Positions 31,032 to 39,343 of a stretch of DNA of 64,000 nucleotides are shown piece after piece. Source of the DNA: Heliomicrobium gestii (lineage in GTDB: Bacteria; Bacillota; Desulfitobacteriia; Heliobacteriales; Heliobacteriaceae); NCBI RefSeq assembly GCF_009877435.1, contig NZ_WXEX01000013.1:1-64000 (forward strand), written 5' to 3'. Position 1 is the stretch's first letter. Every line of letters begins with the position of its first letter. Made by a program: the position numbers and the translations under genes. The notes under the pieces were generated by a model that saw nothing but the letters and a program-made list of their open reading frames with translations, made no database searches and had not been told where the DNA came from.

Positions 31032-32150
31032 CTATTCAGACCTTCGCGAAAGCTGTCCCGCTTGAATGCGGAAGATGCCGGCCCGGCCCAATTGCTCCGG
31101 CAAAAAGGCGTGCAAATGGGTGGTGGTAATAAACACCTGGATATGTTTGCTTTCCAATTCGGCCAGCAGCTGCTGCCGGCGATCGGGATCGAGTTCGCTC
31201 ATCACGTCATCGAGCAAGACCAGGGGGTACTCCCCCTTGATCTGGTGGATATAGGCGATTTCCGCCAGTTTCAACGACAAGGCGATGGAGCGCTGCTGGC
31301 CCTGAGAGCCGTAGGTCCGGGCATCCCGTCCGTTGAGAAACAGTTGCAGATCGTCGCGGTGCGGCCCCGTCAATGTGGACTGCCGGGCGATCTCCTCGGC
31401 GCGCCGATCCTTCAGGGCAGCGCGATAGACCTCCAGCCATCGAAGGCGATCCTCGGGCAACGGAAAGGAAGAGCGGTAGGTAAGTTCCAGTTGTTCCCTG
31501 TCGCGACTGAGACCGCGGTAAATCTGCCGGGCATAGGGGGCGATGCGGGCCAACCCGTCGAGCCGGCGGCCCAGCAGTTCCACCGCCAACGGCGCCAGTT
31601 GATCATCCCACAGTTCCAGCTCGGCCGCTGTGACCGCCCCCTCCCGGAACCGCCGCAGCAGGTTGTTGCGCTGGGTGACCACCCGGGCATAGCGGGACAA
31701 GACATCGCCATAGGCCGGCGACGCCTGGGACAGTTCCCGGTCGAGAAAGCGCCGCCGCTGGGCTGGCGATCCCTTGACCAGGGACAAATCTTCCGGGGAA
31801 AACACCACCGTATTCAGGGTTTCCGACAATTCGGCGATGCGACGCAGCTTGCGGCCGTTGACCTTGGCCAGCTTTCGCCGTTCGCCGCCAAAAGCGAGTT
31901 CAAGGGCGACGCTTTGCCCGTCCGATCGCACCGTCGCCTTGATCCGGTAATACTCTTCCTGCCATTGAACCATCTCGGCATCCCGGGCGTCACGATGGGA
32001 GCCGCCGCCGCTGAGGAGGGCGATCGACTCGAGGAGGTTGGTCTTGCCCTGGCCGTTGGCGCCGACGAAGATGTTCACTCCAGGCGTAAAGTTGATCTGC
32101 AGTCCCTGGTAATTGCGAAAGTGGGCCAACTCGATCGCTTGGATTTCCAT
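31032..32150 (-). CDS. recF: DNA replication and repair protein RecF
   Basis: 372 aa SMC-like ATPase. Walker A GANGQGKTNLLESI at about residues 31-39, signature YGSQGQQRSIAL, Walker B YPLVLLDDVMSELD. Loads RecA at gaps with RecO/RecR. Conserved location after dnaN. The ribosome site AGGGCGTGG is somewhat weak. Confidence 0.97.
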   Translation of the reverse strand: MEIQAIELAHFRNYQGLQINFTPGVNIFVGANGQGKTNLLESIALLSGGGSHRDARDAEMVQWQEEYYRIKATVRSDGQSVALELAFGGERRKLAKVNGRKLRRIAELSETLNTVVFSPEDLSLVKGSPAQRRRFLDRELSQASPAYGDVLSRYARVVTQRNNLLRRFREGAVTAAELELWDDQLAPLAVELLGRRLDGLARIAPYARQIYRGLSRDREQLELTYRSSFPLPEDRLRWLEVYRAALKDRRAEEIARQSTLTGPHRDDLQLFLNGRDARTYGSQGQQRSIALSLKLAEIAYIHQIKGEYPLVLLDDVMSELDPDRRQQLLAELESKHIQVFITTTHLHAFLPEQLGRAGIFRIQAGQLSRRSE

Positions 32151-32228
32151 GCGCCACGCCCTGATTCATCTCAAACTTTAGAGGTATAATTTTTCTTTTT
32201 CACCAAAAAAAGCAATCTAGTCCGCTTG

Positions 32229-33344
32229 TTAAATCGTCCGAACAGGCACGATCAGGTAGAGGTAGCGCTCGTCGCCGAGCGGCTTTATCAAGCCCGGCGC
32301 CAGCGTCCCCGAGAGGTCAAGGCGCACCTGTTCCGTATCGATGACCTTCAGCACATCCTGGAGATACCGGAAGTTGAAGGCAATGGGGATTGGATCGCCA
32401 TTGATATCCACAAAGACCTCTTCATAGATATGCCCCACCTCGGGCGAGTTGGACCGAATGGTCAACAGGTTTCCCTCTGCCGACAATTTGATGATGTTCG
32501 ACCCTTCTTTGCCGATGGAGGCCAGGGAGGCCCGGTCTACGGCTTCCGCCAAGGATTTGACAGGGATCGTCAGGCGCGTCTTGTGTTCCCTGGGGATGAC
32601 CTGTTGATATTTCGGGTACTGGCCTTCAATGATCCGCAGGATGACCCGCAGGCGATCCGTTTCCAGGAGCGCCTGGGAGCGGGTGAGGGTGATCTGCAGC
32701 GGCCCTTCCTCATCGGGCAGCAAGCGGGCCACATCGGAGAGGGTTTTTCCGTGGAGAATCACCTGACGGGGCTGGTTGACGTTCATCTCCACCGCCGTAC
32801 CTGACAGCAGGGCCAAACGGTGTGTATCTGTGGCCACCCACCGGATTTCCTCCGGTTGAATATCCCAGAGCACCCCCGTAAACCAGGGGCGGGATTCGTC
32901 GGTTGACGCGGCAAAAGCGACGAGTCGCGTCATCTCTTTAAACTGCCCTTGGTTGACCGTCAACCGATCGCCATCGAGGATCGCCGGCAACAGCGGAAAT
33001 TCCTGTGGATTCATCGTATTTAAGGTCAATTCCGAGCCATGATAGCGGACCTTCAGGGCCGGATTATCGTCATTGACAAAAAAGGTGATCGGACCTTCCG
33101 GCAACCGGCGGGCCATCTCGTTAAAGATGCGCGCGTTGACAACAGTGCTGCCGGTCCGGATCGTGCGAACAGGGATGGTGTATTCAATGCCCAGTTCCGT
33201 ATCGGTAGCGACAAGACGCAGCGTCTCATCGTGGGCCTCCATGTAGATGCCGCTCAACACCGGCGTTGTCGCTTTGGAAGATACGGCGCGCGATACAGCG
33301 TTGACCGCCTCCAACAGCTCAGCCCGGGAACAGGAAAACTCCAT
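32229..33344 (-). CDS. dnaN: DNA polymerase III beta subunit (sliding clamp)
   Basis: 371 aa with the three clamp domains. Starts MEFSCSRAELLEAVNAVSRAV and ends YLYLIVPVRTI, which keeps the conserved C-terminal P-x-R motif. AAGGAGG lies 9 bp before the ATG at 33344; a longer reading of 19 extra codons upstream has no such site. Located directly after dnaA. Confidence 0.97.
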   Translation of the reverse strand: MEFSCSRAELLEAVNAVSRAVSSKATTPVLSGIYMEAHDETLRLVATDTELGIEYTIPVRTIRTGSTVVNARIFNEMARRLPEGPITFFVNDDNPALKVRYHGSELTLNTMNPQEFPLLPAILDGDRLTVNQGQFKEMTRLVAFAASTDESRPWFTGVLWDIQPEEIRWVATDTHRLALLSGTAVEMNVNQPRQVILHGKTLSDVARLLPDEEGPLQITLTRSQALLETDRLRVILRIIEGQYPKYQQVIPREHKTRLTIPVKSLAEAVDRASLASIGKEGSNIIKLSAEGNLLTIRSNSPEVGHIYEEVFVDINGDPIPIAFNFRYLQDVLKVIDTEQVRLDLSGTLAPGLIKPLGDERYLYLIVPVRTI

Positions 33345-33505
33345 GCTGTGGAAACCTCCTTGGTTTGGCGCCTTTTTTCCCTTTTTATATACCGTAGTCA
33401 TAGTAAGGGGGCGGGATATGTGGAAAAGTGGGGGAACATCACGATTTTCCTTTGTTCAGGGTGTGGATAACTCTGGGGATAAGTGGGTAACTCCGGGGAT
33501 AACTT
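33345..33505. other. DnaA-box cluster between dnaA and dnaN (second part of oriC)
   Basis: Contains a perfect minus-strand DnaA box TGTGGATAA (33462-33470) and three variant boxes in close succession (GGGGATAA at 33476-33483 and 33495-33502, GTGGGTAA at 33483-33490). A T-rich stretch sits in the dnaA 3' end. This resembles the bipartite origin of B. subtilis, where boxes flank dnaA on both sides. Confidence 0.75.
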
Positions 33506-34837
33506 TTAAGCTCTCTGGATTTTTTCTTTTAAAAGTTGAATGGTCATTTCCAGTTGGGGATCCTTTTCGATATCTTTTGTAATTTTTTCATGGGCATGAA
33601 TGACGGTGGTATGATCGCGCCCGCCAAACTCTTCGCCAATCTTCGGGAGCGACACGTCGATCATCTCCCGGGAGAGGTACATGGCGATCTGCCGCGGGAA
33701 GGCCACATCGCGGGTGCGCTTTTTCGCCTTAAAATCTTCAACACGCATATTGAAATGCTCGGCCACGACATTTTGAATGAGGGCGATGTTGATCACCTTT
33801 GCCCGATGGGAGGGGATGATGCTCTTCAGCGCTTCTTCGGCCACATCGGAGGTCAGCGATTTGCCGCTCAGGGAGGCAAAGGCGATGACCCGGTTGAGGG
33901 CGCCTTCCAGTTCGCGGATGTTGGACTGAATGATATTGGCGATAAAGACCATGACCTCGTTGGGGACATCCAGGTTCTCCAAGATCGCCTTTTTGCGCAG
34001 GATGGCGATCCGCGTTTCCAGGTCGGGCGGGTTGATGTCCGTGATCAAGCCCCACTCAAAGCGGCTGCGCAGGCGGTCTTCCAAGGTGGGGATCTCTTTC
34101 GGCGGCCGGTCGGAGGAGATGATGATCTGCTTGCTCGACTCATGGAGCGCATTGAAGGTGTGGAAAAACTCTTCCTGGGTTCGTTCTTTGCCCGCCAGGA
34201 ATTGAATATCATCGATCAAGAGTACGTCGATGTTGCGGTAGCGATTGCGAAAATCGACGGTCTTGTCGTCGCGGATGGCGTTGATCAATTCATTGGTGAA
34301 TTTTTCGGAGGAGACGTAGACAACTCGGGATTGGGGCCGTTGATCGATGACAAAATGGCCGATCGCCTGCATCAGGTGGGTTTTCCCCAATCCGACGCCC
34401 CCATAAACGAAGAGGGGGTTGTAGGCTTTGGCCGGCGCTTCGGCGACGGCCAGGGCGGCCGCATGGGCAAAGCGGTTCGAGTTGCCCACCACAAAGGTGT
34501 CAAAGGTGTATTTGGGATTCAAAAGCGGAGGGCTGCTTTCTTCCACCGGCGCGCTTCGGCGCGCCGGTTCGGAACGGCGGTTATCCGGGCCGGGTGTGAA
34601 AAAGCGGACTTCCACCGACTCGCCGAGAACGACGGAGAGCGCGTTTTTTACCAAGGTGGCGTAGCGGTTTTCCAGCCAGTCGCGCGCCAGGTCATTGGGC
34701 ACGCCGATATGGGCCTCTCCGTTTTGCATTGTCACCAACTGCGTGTTCTTCAACCATGTGTCAAAACTGGCCGGTTTCAGTTCTTGTTTCAATATCTCCA
34801 ATGATTGTTGCCATAGACCGGCAAACTGTGAAGTCAT
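33506..34837 (-). CDS. dnaA: Chromosomal replication initiator DnaA
   Basis: 443 aa. Domain I at residues 1-80, a short linker, AAA+ domain with Walker [16 protein letters not shown], Walker [11 protein letters not shown], and the C-terminal DNA-binding domain with [16 protein letters not shown] (DnaA signature). ATG 34837 is preferred over the adjacent GTG 34840 because GGGGGTA lies 7 bp upstream of it. Recognises the 9-mers on either side of the gene. Confidence 0.98.
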   Translation of the reverse strand: MTSQFAGLWQQSLEILKQELKPASFDTWLKNTQLVTMQNGEAHIGVPNDLARDWLENRYATLVKNALSVVLGESVEVRFFTPGPDNRRSEPARRSAPVEESSPPLLNPKYTFDTFVVGNSNRFAHAAALAVAEAPAKAYNPLFVYGGVGLGKTHLMQAIGHFVIDQRPQSRVVYVSSEKFTNELINAIRDDKTVDFRNRYRNIDVLLIDDIQFLAGKERTQEEFFHTFNALHESSKQIIISSDRPPKEIPTLEDRLRSRFEWGLITDINPPDLETRIAILRKKAILENLDVPNEVMVFIANIIQSNIRELEGALNRVIAFASLSGKSLTSDVAEEALKSIIPSHRAKVINIALIQNVVAEHFNMRVEDFKAKKRTRDVAFPRQIAMYLSREMIDVSLPKIGEEFGGRDHTTVIHAHEKITKDIEKDPQLEMTIQLLKEKIQRA

Positions 34838-35230
34838 CACAGGCTACCCCCAGTTTGAACGTTTTCCCGAGCGGGGATACGGTTATCCCCCATTTTGGCT
34901 CCGATATTCACTGCTGTGGAAAAGATGCGTATATATGTAGAAACGCGGACAACATCCGCGGTTGTCCACAAGATCGGCTGTTGTGGACGCTTTTTTTTGG
35001 GGAAAAGATGAGATAGGGCGAAAAAAATCCTTCGCCGTCGTCGAAGGTGTTGATGAAATGCGATTTGACGCGTAAATTATCCACAGTCTGTGGAACACTC
35101 TTGGGATAAAAATTAGACTTTCCGAGTTATCCACCTGTGGATAATATTCATCCCCAATTGTAACCTGCGTCGAAGTTATCCACAAGGGGATAACCCGAAA
35201 AAATGACGCCTGTCCCGATCATGTTCTTTT
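34838..35230. other. oriC: Chromosomal replication origin (oriC), dnaA-upstream box cluster
   Basis: Perfect DnaA boxes TTATCCACA occur at 35077-35085 (+), 35136-35144 (-) and 35176-35184 (+). A near-perfect TTATCCACC at 35127-35135 forms a head-to-head pair with the second. Variants include TTGTCCACA (34962-34970), TTGGGATAA (35101-35109) and GGGGATAA (35186-35193). An A/T run at 34991-35030 could assist unwinding. Gene direction changes here from minus (dnaA side) to plus (rpmH side). About 520 bases carry no gene. Confidence 0.9.
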
Positions 35231-35232
35231 TC

Positions 35233-35261
35233 TTGACTTTCCTTGCGCTGATCCCTATAAT
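35233..35261 (+). promoter_or_regulatory. Promoter of the rpmH-rnpA operon
   Basis: TTGACT (35233-35238), exactly 17 bp, TATAAT (35256-35261): almost perfect SigA promoter. It leaves a leader of about 90 bases before rpmH. Confidence 0.88.
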
Positions 35262-35357
35262 GTAGATGTTTGTTCTTGCGAGCCGCCAGGATACGTGGCT
35301 TATTGTCTTCGCGGATAGATTCAGCAAATCTGGGCAAAAATAAGGGAGGTGTAGACA

Positions 35358-35492
35358 TTGAAGCGCACCTATCAGCCGAAAAATCGGAAGCATAAACGCG
35401 TTCACGGTTTCTTGAGCCGGATGAGCACGCCGAACGGACGCAACGTCCTGAAGCGTCGTCGTGCAAAAGGAAGAAAACAACTCAGTGCTTAA
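35358..35492 (+). CDS. rpmH: 50S ribosomal protein L34
   Basis: 44 aa, highly basic: starts [18 protein letters not shown] and ends [10 protein letters not shown], the complete L34 sequence. The initiation codon is TTG (35358) behind GGGAGGTG (35344-35351), 6 bp away; there is no ATG option. First gene of the conserved rpmH-rnpA-yidD-yidC-khpB group next to oriC. Confidence 0.97.
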   Translation: MKRTYQPKNRKHKRVHGFLSRMSTPNGRNVLKRRRAKGRKQLSA

Positions 35493-35536
35493 GGCCGCTT
35501 CGGGGGCCTTCTTTTGTTTTCCGGGGGGGATCGCGG

Positions 35537-35893
35537 ATGCTGGCTCGGCGCTATCGCTTGCGTCGCAATGAGGATTTTCAAAAGGTCTATAAACGAGGGA
35601 AATCCTATGGCGGCCAGTATGTGGTGCTGTACCGGTTTCAGCCTCGCCTCCCGGAGGCCCCTTCCCGCCGCCGTTTTGGTTTTTCTGTGTCCAGCAAGGT
35701 GGGCAAGGCGATTGTGCGCAACCGGGTGAAACGCATGCTCCGGGAGATCTGTCGCCGCCATGGCCTCCGTGTCGACGACGGCAGTGACATAATTTTGATC
35801 GCCCGGTCAAAAATAAAAGGAATTCCTTTTCGTCTGGTCGAACAAGATGTAATCAAACTCTTCAAACGGGCCAAACTGGGACCGGGGGGATGA
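35537..35893 (+). CDS. rnpA: Ribonuclease P protein component
   Basis: 118 aa basic protein. Starts MLARRYRLRRNEDFQKVYKRG and has the RNR signature GKAIVRNRVKRMLREICR. Binds the catalytic RNase P RNA (not in this window) for tRNA 5' maturation. GGGGGG lies before the ATG. Gap of 44 bases after rpmH, 1 base before yidD. Confidence 0.96.
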   Translation: MLARRYRLRRNEDFQKVYKRGKSYGGQYVVLYRFQPRLPEAPSRRRFGFSVSSKVGKAIVRNRVKRMLREICRRHGLRVDDGSDIILIARSKIKGIPFRLVEQDVIKLFKRAKLGPGG

Positions 35894-35894
35894 C

Positions 35895-36107
35895 ATGCGG
35901 ATGGTGGATGTGGTGATCGTCCCGATTCGATGGTATCGCCTCTATCTTTCGCCGCTCAAAGGACCCACCTGTCGGTTTGCGCCCACTTGCTCCGAGTATG
36001 CCATTTTGGCCTTGGAGAAGTACGGGGTGATCCGGGGGCTATGGAAAGCCGCCGGACGGTTGTTGCGCTGTCATCCCTTTCATCCCGGGGGCTATGATCC
36101 CCCTTGA
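35895..36107 (+). CDS. yidD: Membrane protein insertion efficiency factor YidD
   Basis: 70 aa. Typical pattern WYRLYLSPLKGPTCRFAPTCSEYA then HPFHPGGYDPP, with the three conserved Cys (two in the CRF...TCSEY segment, one in RCHPF). An amphipathic membrane-associated protein that helps YidC/Sec insertion. Ends right after the family core and lacks the longer tail of some relatives. Confidence 0.93.
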   Translation: MRMVDVVIVPIRWYRLYLSPLKGPTCRFAPTCSEYAILALEKYGVIRGLWKAAGRLLRCHPFHPGGYDPP

Positions 36108-36147
36108 TCGCCATCAGTCGGTACATAAGTAAGGAGGAGTGCTTGCC

Positions 36148-36819
36148 TTGTGGCAAAGTCTAGTTGACGCATTTTCCTCGATGATCAACTTCTTTTACAT
36201 CATCACGCAAAAAATCGGCGTTCCCAGCTATGGACTGGCGATCATCCTGATCACGATTACGATTAAAATGCTCCTGTATCCGCTCTCCGCCAAGCAGATG
36301 AAATCGATGCGGGCCATGGCGGAACTGGCGCCGAAACAGAAGGCGCTCCAGGAGAAGTATAAAAAAGATCCCCAAAAAGCGCAGGAAGCGATGATGCAGC
36401 TCTATAAGGAGCATGGCGTCAACCCCTTGAGCGGCTGCCTGCCCTTGTTGATCCAGTTTCCGCTCCTCATCGCCTTCTATAATGGACTGACACACTTTCC
36501 CTACATCAATGAAGCCGACGCGACGTTCCTCTGGATCTCGAATATCTCCTCTCCCGATCCGGTTTACATCTTGCCGCTGCTCGCTGCGGCGACGACCTAC
36601 CTGCAGATGAAGGTGACGCCTTCCTCGTCCGGCGGCAATGCGTCGGCGGAACAGACACAGAAAATCATGATGTATTCGATGCCGTTGTTGATCGGTTGGA
36701 TGGCCCACAGCTTTGCTGCCGGTCTGTCTCTCTACTGGGTGACCTTCAACACGGTCGGTATCCTTCAGCAGCTCTATATGAACCGCAGTCTGAATGTTCG
36801 GAAGGAAGGTACCGCGTAA
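36148..36819 (+). CDS. yidC: Membrane protein insertase YidC/SpoIIIJ
   Basis: 223 aa, short form with five membrane helices. Groove helix YGLAIILITITIKMLLYPLSAKQ, where a Lys stands in place of the usual Arg, then IQFPLLIAFYNGL. There is no cleavable lipoprotein signal; it starts straight at the first membrane helix, unlike B. subtilis SpoIIIJ. I chose TTG 36148 (MWQSLVDAF) because AAGGAGG lies 10 bp upstream; a GTG at 36139 is only 1 bp from it. TAATG overlap with khpB. Confidence 0.93.
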   Translation: MWQSLVDAFSSMINFFYIITQKIGVPSYGLAIILITITIKMLLYPLSAKQMKSMRAMAELAPKQKALQEKYKKDPQKAQEAMMQLYKEHGVNPLSGCLPLLIQFPLLIAFYNGLTHFPYINEADATFLWISNISSPDPVYILPLLAAATTYLQMKVTPSSSGGNASAEQTQKIMMYSMPLLIGWMAHSFAAGLSLYWVTFNTVGILQQLYMNRSLNVRKEGTA

Positions 36820-37673
36820 TGTCCCAACCGATCGTATTGGAAAAGACCGCAAAAACGGTGGAGGAAGCCCTTCGCGCGGCCCTTACGGAATTGAAACTGG
36901 AAGAGAAGGATGTAGAGCTCCTCGTTCTTGAGGAGCCTTCGAAGGGTTTTTTGGGTCTGATTGGAACCCGTCCCGCCCGCGTCCGGATTACGGTGAAGCC
37001 TGATCCGATGCGCGATGCCATCCGTTTTATTCAGGACATCTTTCGTGTCATGGGGATTCAAGCGGAAATCAAGCCGGAATGGCGCGATTCCACGTTGTTT
37101 ATCGGTTTTTCCGGCGACGATCTGGGGATCCTGATCGGCCGCCGCGGCGATACGCTCGATTCGCTGCAGTACTTGGTCAATCTGGCGGTGAATCGCCAAG
37201 GCCCGGAACGGGTCCGGATTCTGTTGGACGTAGAAAATTATCGCCAGCGCCGGGAAGAAACGCTGATCCGGTTGGCCAAACGCCTTTCGGAAAAAGTGAA
37301 GCGAACCGGTGTCAAGGTGGTTTTGGAGCCGATGAGCCCGCAGGAACGGCGAATCATCCACACGACGCTGCAAGGCGACCCCCGCGTCGTCACCTATTCG
37401 GAGGGGGAAGAACCTTTCCGCAAAGTGGTGATCGGACCGAAGACAGATGCCAAACGTCCTCGTCCGGAGGGATTCGGTGCTCCGCGCTGGGGTGAACCCC
37501 GTCGTCCACGACCGGTTCGTCCGGAGAACAGGGAATCGCAAGGAAACCGTGAACCGCGGGAGTACGGCGGATACCGGGAAAATCGGGAAGCGCGCGACGG
37601 TGCGGAGCAACGGGAGAATAAGGCCCGTCCCCATCTCTACTCGGTTGGTGAAGAGAATAAGAACGAAGGATAG
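36819..37673 (+). CDS. khpB: RNA-binding protein KhpB (Jag/EloR)
   Basis: 284 aa. Jag-N domain (residues 1-55, KTVEEALRAALTELKL), KH domain with the GxxG loop IGRRGDTLDSLQYL, then an R3H domain (ERRIIHTTLQGDPRV). These are followed by about 70 residues that are disordered and very rich in Arg, Glu, Asn, Pro and Gly (REN/REP-like repeats). GGAAGGAAGG precedes the ATG; overlaps the yidC stop. Relatives partner KhpA and control cell-wall growth genes. Confidence 0.93.
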   Translation: MSQPIVLEKTAKTVEEALRAALTELKLEEKDVELLVLEEPSKGFLGLIGTRPARVRITVKPDPMRDAIRFIQDIFRVMGIQAEIKPEWRDSTLFIGFSGDDLGILIGRRGDTLDSLQYLVNLAVNRQGPERVRILLDVENYRQRREETLIRLAKRLSEKVKRTGVKVVLEPMSPQERRIIHTTLQGDPRVVTYSEGEEPFRKVVIGPKTDAKRPRPEGFGAPRWGEPRRPRPVRPENRESQGNREPREYGGYRENREARDGAEQRENKARPHLYSVGEENKNEG

Positions 37674-37733
37674 TCATCTGGACAAGGAATTCCTGCTTAT
37701 GTGGGTATGATTGGGAATATCACAGGAGAGAAT

Positions 37734-37758
37734 AAAAAAGCGCTTAGGCGCTTTTTTT
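37734..37758 (+). terminator. Terminator after khpB
   Basis: AAAAAAGCGC (37734-37743), loop TTAG, GCGCTTTTTT: perfect 10 bp stem with a seven-T run. It closes the rpmH-khpB operon before mnmE. Confidence 0.92.
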
Positions 37759-37782
37759 CCTGTATTGGGAGAGGATGTTTCG

Positions 37783-39210
37783 ATGGTCGGCGACACGATT
37801 GCTGCTGTAGCCACTCCGCCTGGTGAAGGTGGGATAGGGATCGTGCGGGTCAGCGGTCCCGGCGCCCGGGATGTGATCAAGGCGGTGTTTTTTCCGCGTT
37901 ACGGCCGTGGCGTCGACGAATGGGCTTCCCATACACTGCATTTGGGCACGATCATTCACCCGGATGATGGACGGGAGATCGACGAAGCCCTCGTCGCCTG
38001 GATGGTGGGACCGCGCACCTTTACGACGGAAGATGTGGCCGAGTTTCATTGTCACGGTGGGGCTGTGCCGGTTCGAGAGACCTTGACGGCTGTCCTCCGG
38101 GCGGGCGCCCGGTTGGCGGAGCCGGGGGAGTTTTCGCGCCGCGCTTTTTTGGGTGGCCGGTTAGACCTGGCTCAGGCCGAGGCGATCATTGAAGTGATCC
38201 GCGCCAAGACCCGTGATGGGCTCGGCGCAGCTCTATCCCAGTTGGAAGGGCAGTTGTCTCGCCGGATCGATCAAGTCCGCGCGGACATACTGGCCCTTTT
38301 GGCGCATCTGGAGGCCATGATCGATTTCCCGGAGGAGGACCTGCCGGACATGGGGAGCGAGCGGTTGCGCGTAACGGTGGTCCACATTGGGAAGCAGATC
38401 GGCGATCTTGTGGAACGGTCACGGACTGGCCGCGTGCTCCGGGAGGGGTGGCGCACGGTCATCGCCGGCCGTCCCAATGTAGGAAAATCCAGTCTGATGA
38501 ACGCCTTGCTTGATGAACAGCGAGCGATCGTGACGGAGATTCCGGGGACTACCCGTGACGCCATTGAAGAATACATCGATTTGGGCGGCATTCCACTTCG
38601 GATCGTTGATACGGCCGGCATCCGTGAAACAGAGGATATCGTTGAGCGGATCGGCGTAGAGAAGACGCGGGAGTACCTTGAAAAAGCCGATCTGGTGTTG
38701 GTCGTGCTCGACGGTTCTGACGGGCTGAACCAAGAAGATGAGGCGTTGTTGCGATCGCTCGTTGACCGTCCCGCTGTCGTGCTGGTCAATAAGAGTGATC
38801 TGGCGATCCGCCGTTTGGATGATGTGCGTCTTCGTTCCCTGGTGGGGAAGATGCCGATCCTCTCGGTGTCAGCGAAAGAAGGCTGGGGATTGCAGGAACT
38901 GTCCGATCTGATCCGTTCCATGGTTTATGGTCAGGATGGCTCGACTGTTGCAGGTCGTGAGGGAGAGGGCCCGGTTACCCGCGATGGCGGCCGCTCGGCC
39001 TTGGTCACACAGGCCCGTCATCGTGAGGCGTTGGAACGGGCGGATTTCCATCTGCGGCAAGCCCTGGAGGCTGTCGATGTTGGGGCGAGTCCTGATTTTT
39101 TGACGATTGACCTGAAGGCGGCCTGGGAGGCGTTGGGTGAGATCACCGGCGATACCGTTGGAGAGGATATTTTAGATAAGATTTTTTCTTCTTTCTGTAT
39201 TGGGAAGTAG
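37783..39210 (+). CDS. mnmE: tRNA modification GTPase MnmE
   Basis: 475 aa. N-terminal folate-binding domain beginning DTIAAVATPPGEGGIGIVR, helical domain with embedded G domain (GRPNVGKSSLMNALL, DTAGIRE, NKSD), and the C-terminal CIGK motif. With MnmG it makes the cmnm5U34 wobble modification. ATG 37783 has GGGAGAGG 8 bp upstream; a longer reading upstream would run through the terminator. Confidence 0.97.
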   Translation: MVGDTIAAVATPPGEGGIGIVRVSGPGARDVIKAVFFPRYGRGVDEWASHTLHLGTIIHPDDGREIDEALVAWMVGPRTFTTEDVAEFHCHGGAVPVRETLTAVLRAGARLAEPGEFSRRAFLGGRLDLAQAEAIIEVIRAKTRDGLGAALSQLEGQLSRRIDQVRADILALLAHLEAMIDFPEEDLPDMGSERLRVTVVHIGKQIGDLVERSRTGRVLREGWRTVIAGRPNVGKSSLMNALLDEQRAIVTEIPGTTRDAIEEYIDLGGIPLRIVDTAGIRETEDIVERIGVEKTREYLEKADLVLVVLDGSDGLNQEDEALLRSLVDRPAVVLVNKSDLAIRRLDDVRLRSLVGKMPILSVSAKEGWGLQELSDLIRSMVYGQDGSTVAGREGEGPVTRDGGRSALVTQARHREALERADFHLRQALEAVDVGASPDFLTIDLKAAWEALGEITGDTVGEDILDKIFSSFCIGK

Positions 39211-39228
39211 GCTTGGCGACGACGATGT

Positions 39229-39244
39229 TGTTTCACGTGAAACA
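39229..39244. promoter_or_regulatory. parS site 1
   Basis: TGTTTCACGTGAAACA, perfect match to the ParB (Spo0J) binding palindrome, in the mnmE-mnmG gap. Confidence 0.97.
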
Positions 39245-39264
39245 TTTAAGGACCCTCACGATAT

Positions 39265-39280
39265 TGTTTCACGTGAAACA
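39265..39280. promoter_or_regulatory. parS site 2
   Basis: Perfect parS palindrome, 36 bp (start to start) after site 1. Confidence 0.97.
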
Positions 39281-39343
39281 GTGACTCCCCGATTTGGGGG
39301 TAATTGACGGTGTTGTTTTCGAAGAAATAAGGGTGGAATTGCA

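Noticed and set aside
37711-37782. 24-codon upstream extension of MnmE
   Set aside because: It would cross a perfect rho-independent terminator, and the shorter start has a strong ribosome site.
39314-39329. Third parS-like sequence before mnmG (10 of 16 matches)
   Set aside because: Too weak and 49 bp from its neighbour, off the 36 bp grid.
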